A stretch of 9,405 bases of DNA from Candidatus Falkowiibacteriota bacterium (GTDB lineage Bacteria; Patescibacteriota; Patescibacteriia; Patescibacteriales; UBA12075). The DNA lies in NCBI GenBank assembly GCA_030600505.1, contig JAUVLY010000027.1:1-9405 (forward strand). The letters run 5' to 3'. Below are positions 5,122 through 9,405 of this stretch, in pieces (position 1 is the first letter of the stretch; each line of letters opens with the position of its first letter). The notes beneath the pieces were generated by a model. That model worked only from the letters and a program-made list of their open reading frames with translations. It had not been told where the DNA came from and searched no databases. Position numbers and translations under genes: made by a program.

Positions 5122-5391
5122 ATGTTGCGCAAGTATAAAGAAAAATTAAGAATAAATAATGAGGTATATTTGCGTATAAAAGTTTATCCTAATGCCGGCA
5201 AGACCAAAATTAGGGAAATAATGGAAGATGAAACAATTAAGATTGATGTGGCAGCAGTACCGGAAAAAGGAAAAGCAAATAAGGAGCTAATTGCATATTT
5301 GACAAAAGAATTTAAAATTAATAAAGAAAATGTTAAAATATTAAGTGGTGTTAAGGATAGAATAAAATTAATTAAAATTACAAATGGATAA
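5122..5391 (+). CDS. DUF167 / YggU (UPF0235) family protein
   Basis: A small conserved protein of 89 residues with no established function. The family pattern is clear: RIKVYPNAGKTKI (18-30), the IDVAAVPEKGKANKELI stretch (41-57), and VKILSGVKDRIKLIKI (71-86), matching the usual V.P.A....V......L.V.V.A.PE.GKAN and SG..SR.K elements. The gene starts at ATG 5122 with no Shine-Dalgarno and overlaps the start of uppS by 8 bases, so the two are cotranscribed and probably translationally coupled. Base composition is visibly more A+T-rich than in uppS and rarA. This could reflect a different history or merely the Lys/Ile-rich protein. Confidence 0.9.
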   Translation: MLRKYKEKLRINNEVYLRIKVYPNAGKTKIREIMEDETIKIDVAAVPEKGKANKELIAYLTKEFKINKENVKILSGVKDRIKLIKITNG

Positions 5392-6088
5392 GAAAGATAA
5401 AAAATCAATTCCCGCGCACGTGGGGATAATAATGGATGGGAACCGGCGCTGGGCCAAGGAGCGGAACCTGCCGACCATTGAGGGGCATGCCAAAGGTTAT
5501 GACAAAATGAAACTGGTTGGGGACTGGTTTTTCAGCAAAGGTGTGAGTATTTTAAGTGTTTACGCGTTTTCCACTGAGAATTGGAATCGTAGTAGAACGG
5601 AGGTAAATTACTTAATGAAACTCATGAAAAAGGCTTTAAAAGACGATTTTGAAGAGTTTAATGAACGTGAGTACCGTATTTTAATTTCCGGGAGGATAGA
5701 AGAGTTGCCCGGGGATTTGCCGGAGATCTGCCAGGAAGCTATAAATAAAACAGAAAAAAATACTAAGGGGATACTGAATATTTGCATTAATTATGGCGGC
5801 CGGGCCGAATTGATTGATGCTTTCAAAAAGATTGTTAGCAAACAGGTTAGCGCTGACCAGATACATGAAGGCATGATCCGTAAATATTTGTACCAGAGCG
5901 AGCTCCCCGATCCTGACATAATTGTTAGGACCAGCGGAGAAGAGCGTACATCCGGTTTTCAACTATGGCAGTCGACTTATTCGGAATTTTTGTTTTTAAA
6001 GAAATATTGGCCGGATTTTGAAAAAAGTGACGCGGAAATTATTATTAATGAATATTCAAATCGGAAAAGGAGGTTTGGGGGAAATTGA
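5384..6088 (+). CDS. uppS: Undecaprenyl diphosphate synthase (cis-prenyltransferase)
   Basis: Condenses isopentenyl diphosphate units in cis onto farnesyl diphosphate to make the C55 lipid carrier for cell-wall and surface glycans. The 234-residue length is typical. Motifs: HVGIIMDGNRRWA with catalytic Asp18 (E. coli D26), the FSTENW motif (62-67), INYGGRAELIDA (135-145), and DPDIIVRTSGEER with Arg182 and Arg188 (E. coli R194/R200), then QLWQSTYSEF with Glu201 and the terminal RRFGG. It is probably cytoplasmic or membrane-associated. Its ATG lies inside the end of the DUF167 gene. The usual neighbours cdsA, frr and dxr are absent. The stop TGA (6086-6088) is within the left terminal repeat of the palindromic element that follows. 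Confidence 0.97.
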   Translation: MDKKDKKSIPAHVGIIMDGNRRWAKERNLPTIEGHAKGYDKMKLVGDWFFSKGVSILSVYAFSTENWNRSRTEVNYLMKLMKKALKDDFEEFNEREYRILISGRIEELPGDLPEICQEAINKTEKNTKGILNICINYGGRAELIDAFKKIVSKQVSADQIHEGMIRKYLYQSELPDPDIIVRTSGEERTSGFQLWQSTYSEFLFLKKYWPDFEKSDAEIIINEYSNRKRRFGGN

Positions 6089-6289
6089 TTACAAACCAAC
6101 AAATTTTTTCACAAATACTACAAATAAATAATGTCATTCTGAGCAAAGCGAAGAATCCCGTGGAGACAGTCTCGAGATTCTTCACTTCGCTCCGCTCCGT
6201 TCAGAATGACAAATGTGTACTTGTTTTATTTGTAGCTTCAGCCAGAGGCTGATCCGCCTCGGGCGGAGATTTGTTGGTTTGTAATCAAT
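6084..6289. mobile_element. 206-bp nested palindromic element, MITE-like
   Basis: A perfect 21-bp terminal inverted repeat (6084-6104 with 6269-6289) encloses a second pair (CTACAAATAAA 6118-6128 with 6225-6235) and a central hairpin (GTCATTCTGA 6133-6142 with 6201-6210; GAAGAATC 6150-6157 with 6176-6183; GAGAC/GTCTC at the tip). On the right are two small hairpins, CAGCC/GGCTG (6239-6251) and CCGCC/GGCGG (6254-6266). There is no coding capacity. The central GTCATTCTGAGC...GAAGAATC motif resembles a dispersed repeat seen in many bacterial genomes (from memory). It fills the gap between uppS and rarA. No target-site duplication is obvious. Confidence 0.8.
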
Positions 6290-6294
6290 GTTTT

Positions 6295-7497
6295 ATGAAT
6301 AATAATAAAAAATCACCCCTAGCTGACAGGATGAGGCCGAATGTCTTAGATGAATTTTTGGGCCAAGATGAGGTGGTGGGTAAAGGTAAGATGCTTTGCC
6401 GTGCTATAGAGGCTGATGCTGTGCCGTCGCTAATCTTTTGGGGTCCGCCCGGAAGTGGTAAAACCACTTTGGCGCATATTATCGCCAACCAAACTAAGGC
6501 GGAATTTATGCGAATTTCGGCTGTTACCAGCGGGCTTAAAGACCTAAGGGAGATAATCAGGGTAGCTAAGACAAATAAGATAGAAGATAAACGCACGATC
6601 CTTTTCATTGACGAGATTCATCGCTGGAACAAAAAACAGCAAGACGCTTTACTGCCCCAAATTGAGGATGGTACAATTACCTTGATTGGCGTCACCACGG
6701 AAAACCCCAGTTTTGAAGTAATAAACGCTTTATTATCCAGATGCAGGGTATTTGTATTACATCGTCTGAGTGACGAGAATCTAGCTGAAATTATTAGCTC
6801 TGCCATTAAAAATAAAGAAAAAGGATTGGGAAATAAACGAATTAAGATAGAAAAACCGGTTATAGATCTATTGGCCGCAATGAGCGATGGTGACGCGCGT
6901 ACGGCTTTAAATATTCTTGAATACGCCGGTACCATAGACCGGAAAATAAGCAAAGAGGCGATTAAAGAGGCGTTTCAGAAGTCTCATCTGATGTATGACA
7001 AAGGTGGGGAAGAGCATTATAATATAATTTCCGCTCTTCATAAGGCAATGCGCGGCTCAGACGAGAATGCCGCTCTCTATTGGTTAGCCAGGATGCTTGA
7101 GGGCGGGGAAGAGCCTTTGTATATTGCCCGGCGTTTAGTGCGTTTTGCCTCAGAAGACGTGGGTTTGGCTAATTCCCGGGCTCTGGAGCAGGCAGTAGCG
7201 GTTTATCAGGCCTGTCATTTTATTGGTATGCCGGAATGTAATGTGATTCTCGCCCAGGCGGTTGTTTATTTAGCTAAGTGTAAAAAGTCTAACGCGCTCT
7301 ATACGGCCTACAAAAAAGCCAGCTGGGACGTGAGAGACAAAGGCAACCTCGCAGTACCTTTGCATATCCGCAATGCCCCGACCAAGCTGATGAAGGAGCT
7401 GGGTTATGGTAAGGATTATAAATATTCCCCGGACCATGATTACAGCGAAAAGCAAGAGTATTTGCCGGATGAGTTAAAAGGGAGAAAGTATTTATAG
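6295..7497 (+). CDS. rarA: Replication-associated recombination protein A, AAA+ ATPase
   Basis: A clamp-loader-like AAA+ ATPase of the RarA/MgsA/WRNIP1 family acting at stalled replication forks. From ATG 6295 it has 400 residues. Seen: N-terminal PLADRMRPNVLDEFLGQDEVVG, Walker A GPPGSGKT (50-57), Walker B LFIDEIHRW (Asp106-Glu107), sensor-1 region TTEN (134-137), Arg149 in LLSRC, a lid region with GDARTALN, and a C-terminal tetramerisation part with EDVGLAN and LHIRNAPTKLMKELGYG. An upstream in-frame TTG at 6271 would lie inside the palindromic element; ATG 6295 matches family starts better. No Shine-Dalgarno is seen. The stop TAG (7495-7497) is the first triplet of the next hairpin. Confidence 0.95.
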   Translation: MNNNKKSPLADRMRPNVLDEFLGQDEVVGKGKMLCRAIEADAVPSLIFWGPPGSGKTTLAHIIANQTKAEFMRISAVTSGLKDLREIIRVAKTNKIEDKRTILFIDEIHRWNKKQQDALLPQIEDGTITLIGVTTENPSFEVINALLSRCRVFVLHRLSDENLAEIISSAIKNKEKGLGNKRIKIEKPVIDLLAAMSDGDARTALNILEYAGTIDRKISKEAIKEAFQKSHLMYDKGGEEHYNIISALHKAMRGSDENAALYWLARMLEGGEEPLYIARRLVRFASEDVGLANSRALEQAVAVYQACHFIGMPECNVILAQAVVYLAKCKKSNALYTAYKKASWDVRDKGNLAVPLHIRNAPTKLMKELGYGKDYKYSPDHDYSEKQEYLPDELKGRKYL

Positions 7498-7564
7498 CTT
7501 TTAGGTTATAGCTTTTAGGTTTTTAGAAAGATTCTAACACCTAAAAGCTAACACCTAAAACCTA
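7495..7564. repeat. 14-bp/7-bp periodic hairpin filling the rarA-malic enzyme gap
   Basis: The left arm 7495-7528 contains TAGCTTTTAGGT twice at 14-bp spacing. The right arm 7532-7564 contains ACACCTAAAA twice at 14-bp spacing and is largely complementary. The tip is TAGAA-AGA-TTCTA. The arms run from the rarA stop codon to three bases before the next ATG, so the hairpin makes up the whole intergenic region. Confidence 0.85.
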
Positions 7565-7567
7565 TTT

Positions 7568-8704
7568 ATGAACTACGATAAAAAAGCAATAGAATTGCAT
7601 AGAAAACATAAAGGCAAGATAGAGATTAGATCTAAGGTGCCGTTAAAGACCAAGGATGATCTATCAACCGCTTATACTCCGGGAGTAGCGGCTGTGTGTG
7701 AAGAGATAAGGAAAAATCCTAAGAAAAGCTGGGAGTTAACCGCGCGGGCTAATACGGTAGCGATAGTGACTGACGGCTCGGCTATTCTTGGGCTTGGTAA
7801 TATTGGCCCCGAAGCAGGTATGCCGGTGATGGAAGGGAAAGCGGTTATTTTTAAAGAATTTGCCGGAATTGACGCCATCCCTCTTTGTATTGACACGCAG
7901 GACACAGAAGAAATAATCAAATTCGTGAAATATATTTCCCCCAGCTTTGGCGGGGTTAATTTGGAAGATATTGCCGCTCCCCGTTGTTTTGAAGTCTTGA
8001 ATAGGCTGGAAAAAGAACTTGATATTCCGGTGTTCCATGACGACCAAGACGGCACGGCCATTGTTACGCTTGCCGGCCTTATAAACGCATGTCGGGTTAC
8101 CGGGAAGGTAATCAAAGAACTTAAAATAGTAATTAATGGCGCGGGCGCGGCCGGAATTTCTATTGCCCGGCTACTCATTGCCCAGGGAGTAAAGGATATT
8201 GTTTTGGTTGATAGCCAGGGAACAATTTACGACGGGCGCTGGAATATGAATAAATATAAGCAAGCAATTGCAAAAAAGACCAATAAGAAAAAGATTAGAG
8301 GCTGGAAAGAGGAAGCCTTGTTGGGTGCGGATGTATTTATTGGCGTTTCCAGGAGCAAGCAGATCAATAAAGCCATGATAAGCACTATGAATAAAAATCC
8401 GATTATTTTTCCCATGGCTAATCCTGAGCCGGAAATATTTCCAGGTGAAGCTAAAAAGGCGGGGGCGGCTATAGTTGGCACCGGTCGGAGCGACTTTCCC
8501 AACCAGATAAATAATGCTTTGGTTTTTCCGGGTATTTTCCGCGGTTTATTGGACAGCCGGGTTAATAAAGTAACAACAAAAATGAAATTATCTGCGGCCC
8601 TTGCGCTTGCCTATACAGTGAAAAAACCGACAAAAAATAAAATAGTACCTAATATTACTGAAAAATCAGTTGTTTCTGCGATAGCTGTTTCTATAAAAGC
8701 TTGA
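7568..8704 (+). CDS. Malic enzyme (oxaloacetate-decarboxylating, NAD(P)-dependent)
   Basis: Oxidatively decarboxylates malate to pyruvate and CO2 with NAD(P). At 378 residues it fits the short bacterial form without the phosphotransacetylase-like tail of MaeB. Seen: AYTPGVA with Tyr36, the TDGSAILGLGNIGPEAGMPVMEGKA region with Lys91, metal-ligand region Glu133-Asp134 (LEDIAAP) and HDDQDGTA (157-164), Rossmann motif GAGAAG (191-196), and IFPMANPEPEI (280-290). Cofactor preference (NAD or NADP) cannot be read reliably. The gene stands between an unrelated rarA and rplU; no partner enzyme is visible. There is no Shine-Dalgarno, and the start adjoins the hairpin. The stop TGA (8702-8704) overlaps the -35 of the following promoter. 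Confidence 0.95.
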   Translation: MNYDKKAIELHRKHKGKIEIRSKVPLKTKDDLSTAYTPGVAAVCEEIRKNPKKSWELTARANTVAIVTDGSAILGLGNIGPEAGMPVMEGKAVIFKEFAGIDAIPLCIDTQDTEEIIKFVKYISPSFGGVNLEDIAAPRCFEVLNRLEKELDIPVFHDDQDGTAIVTLAGLINACRVTGKVIKELKIVINGAGAAGISIARLLIAQGVKDIVLVDSQGTIYDGRWNMNKYKQAIAKKTNKKKIRGWKEEALLGADVFIGVSRSKQINKAMISTMNKNPIIFPMANPEPEIFPGEAKKAGAAIVGTGRSDFPNQINNALVFPGIFRGLLDSRVNKVTTKMKLSAALALAYTVKKPTKNKIVPNITEKSVVSAIAVSIKA

Positions 8705-8728
8705 CTTAATTAGATTAATAAGTATAAT
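8701..8728 (+). promoter_or_regulatory. Sigma-70-type promoter upstream of rplU
   Basis: TTGACT (8701-8706) and a perfect TATAAT (8723-8728) are 16 bases apart. The expected start is near 8735, giving rplU a leader of roughly 120 nt that contains three stem-loops. The -35 overlaps the malic enzyme stop codon. Confidence 0.65.
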
Positions 8729-8735
8729 AATAATA

Positions 8736-8760
8736 CCGCTTTAAAGGCGGAATTTATTTT
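8736..8760 (+). terminator. CCGC/GCGG hairpin with T-rich tail: malic enzyme terminator or 5' leader stem
   Basis: CCGC (8736-8739) pairs with GCGG (8747-8750), possibly extended by U-G and U-A pairs, followed by AATTTATTTT. As a terminator it would serve the malic enzyme transcript. However, it lies at the predicted rplU transcription start, so it may instead be the first stem of that leader. It resembles the terminator after rplU (TCCGC...GCGGA). Confidence 0.5.
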
Positions 8761-8772
8761 GAATTAATGTTA

Positions 8773-8820
8773 TTTTGCCTGACGGCAAAAGCCGCGCTAC
8801 AAATGCGGCACATGCGAATT
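8773..8820 (-). repeat. 48-nt two-hairpin element, copy 2
   Basis: Same length and order as copy 1 when read on the minus strand. Hairpin A is GCCGC/GCGGC around the invariant 9-nt loop ATTTGTAGC (+ strand 8791-8809); hairpin B is TTTTGCC/GGCAAAA with loop GTCA (+ strand 8773-8790). It lies inside the predicted rplU leader, where in the + RNA it still forms two stem-loops but has no T-run after the GC stem. Confidence 0.88.
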
Positions 8821-8853
8821 TAAAATTTTATTTTATAAAATTATATTTGATAT

Positions 8854-9168
8854 ATGAGTAAAATTGCAGTAATAAAATCAGGTGGAAAACAATACAAGGT
8901 TAAAGAAGGCCAGATTATTAAGCTTGAAAAAATTGATAAAAAAGAAGGCGCCAAAGTAACTTTTGATACTCTTTTAATCGCCAGTACCGACGCTAAAGAA
9001 GTTAATATCGGTAAGCCCGGGCTAGGGAAAAAGACCGAAGGCAAGATCGTAGAGCAGGGTAAAGATAAGAAGATATCGGTAATCAAATTTAAAAGTAAAA
9101 CCCGTTATCTCCGCAACAAAGGACACCGGCAATTATTTTCTAAAGTTGAGATAAAAAAGATTGCATAA
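8854..9168 (+). CDS. rplU: 50S ribosomal protein L21
   Basis: A large-subunit ribosomal protein contacting 23S rRNA. The 104-residue length is standard. Typical sequence: MSKIAVIKSGGKQYKVKEG at the start, the acidic/hydrophobic middle with FDTLLIAS, and a basic C-terminal IKFKSKTRYLRNKGHRQLFSKVEI. The ATG at 8854 has no Shine-Dalgarno. TATATT lies at 8842-8847, so a leaderless start is an alternative to the promoter at 8701-8728. In many bacteria rpmA (L27) follows directly. Here a terminator begins 14 bases after the stop and no rpmA is found in the remaining 237 bases. Confidence 0.97.
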   Translation: MSKIAVIKSGGKQYKVKEGQIIKLEKIDKKEGAKVTFDTLLIASTDAKEVNIGKPGLGKKTEGKIVEQGKDKKISVIKFKSKTRYLRNKGHRQLFSKVEIKKIA

Positions 9169-9182
9169 AATATTTTTAATAT

Positions 9183-9216
9183 AAAAAATCCGCTCAGTTA
9201 AAAGGCGGATTTTTTT
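9183..9216 (+). terminator. Rho-independent terminator after rplU
   Basis: AAAAAATCCGC (9183-9193) pairs with GCGGATTTTTT (9205-9215) around an 11-nt loop, ending in a run of seven T. Symmetric A and T tracts make it potentially bidirectional. Confidence 0.88.
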
Positions 9217-9259
9217 ATTTGATAACTTGTCTTACGCGCTAAACCTTTTTACCTTAGCA

Positions 9260-9350
9260 GAAACTATAATTAATGTAATTTAGACAAAAACACTAAGATA
9301 AAACTTGTTTTTGTCCTTGTTTTTGTCTAAATTACATTAATTATAGTTTC
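9260..9350. repeat. Perfect 33-bp inverted repeat in a non-coding end region
   Basis: Arms 9260-9292 and 9318-9350 are exact reverse complements (outer end GAAACTATAATTAATG) around a 25-nt spacer. A 12-bp tandem direct repeat, CTTGTTTTTGTC at 9304-9315 and 9316-9327, spans the spacer and right arm, so the inner left arm can pair with either copy. Imperfect 11-bp direct repeats TTACGCG(C/A)TAA lie outside at 9232-9242 and 9353-9363. From 9217 to the window end I see no reading frame of note on either strand and no RNA gene. Confidence 0.9.
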
Positions 9351-9405
9351 GTTTACGCGATAAGTGCGTAGTTGTTATTTATAGCTTTGTTCTATATTTT
9401 AGAGC

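Noticed and set aside
5122..5391. Horizontal transfer of the DUF167 gene from its A+T-richness
   Set aside because: The gene is short and Lys/Ile-rich, it overlaps uppS by 8 bases as an established operon would, and composition alone is not sufficient.
6066..6073. AAAGGAGG, a perfect Shine-Dalgarno sequence
   Set aside because: It encodes Lys-Arg-Arg in the conserved C-terminus of uppS, and no ATG follows at a useful distance.
6271..6294. TTG start for rarA giving eight extra residues
   Set aside because: The extra codons lie in the terminal repeat of the palindromic element; ATG 6295 fits family N-termini.
7672..8178. 168-residue open frame on the minus strand opposite malic enzyme
   Set aside because: Shadow of the conserved catalytic domain on the other strand; Ser/Pro/Ile-rich sequence with no family features.
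9232..9363. dif/XerCD or integron attC site
   Set aside because: The 33-bp arms with 25-nt spacer do not match the 11-6-11 layout of dif, and the flanks lack clear GTTRRRY/RYYYAAC core sites.

Overview
This window looks like a piece of a small-genome bacterium with low GC content, most likely a Patescibacteria/CPR lineage close to Parcubacteria. That placement is inference. It rests on the A+T-rich intergenic DNA, start codons almost without Shine-Dalgarno sequences, single-copy housekeeping genes packed on one strand, tRNA genes without an encoded CCA, and intergenic gaps filled with short-period hairpin repeats. UGA is used as a stop (uppS, malic enzyme) and does not occur inside the reading frames, so the code is standard. 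No lineage below phylum level can be defended from the sequence alone.

Layout, all genes on the + strand. 2-1477: CCA-adding tRNA nucleotidyltransferase, cut by the left edge of the window and carrying two repeat insertions inside its reading frame. 1558-2547: DUF362-type protein with two 4Fe-4S motifs. 2558-3331: secreted cyclophilin lipoprotein. 3473-3543: tRNA-Ala(CGC). 3583-3924: small four-helix membrane protein of the phage-holin-4 family, flanked by inverted heptamer repeats. 3968-4039: tRNA-Pro(CGG). 4048-4524: YbaK/ProXp-type deacylase of mischarged tRNA-Pro. 4646-5017: stand-alone response-regulator receiver with its own promoter and terminator. 5122-5391 and 5384-6088: DUF167 protein overlapping undecaprenyl diphosphate synthase. 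6084-6289: a 206-bp composite palindromic element. 6295-7497: RarA/MgsA AAA+ ATPase. 7568-8704: malic enzyme. 8854-9168: ribosomal protein L21 with its own terminator. 9217-9405: no gene, but a perfect 33-bp inverted repeat.

The left half has a tRNA-maturation theme. The two tRNA genes need the CCA enzyme encoded 2 kb upstream, and the tRNA-Pro gene lies 8 bases upstream of an enzyme predicted to clear Ala from tRNA-Pro. A tRNA-Ala gene sits just before that pair.

The most unusual content is the non-coding DNA. (1) A 48-nt two-hairpin element occurs twice in opposite orientations (4523-4570 and 8773-8820). The copies differ at seven positions: six form three compensated base pairs, and the seventh is in a loop. 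This is strong internal evidence that its structure is under selection. (2) At least six loci carry repeats with a 7-bp period but different heptamer sequences, most arranged as inverted arms; two lie in frame inside the CCA-enzyme gene. (3) At four genes the repeat supplies or overlaps the stop codon. No CRISPR array, rRNA, transposase gene or defence gene is visible.
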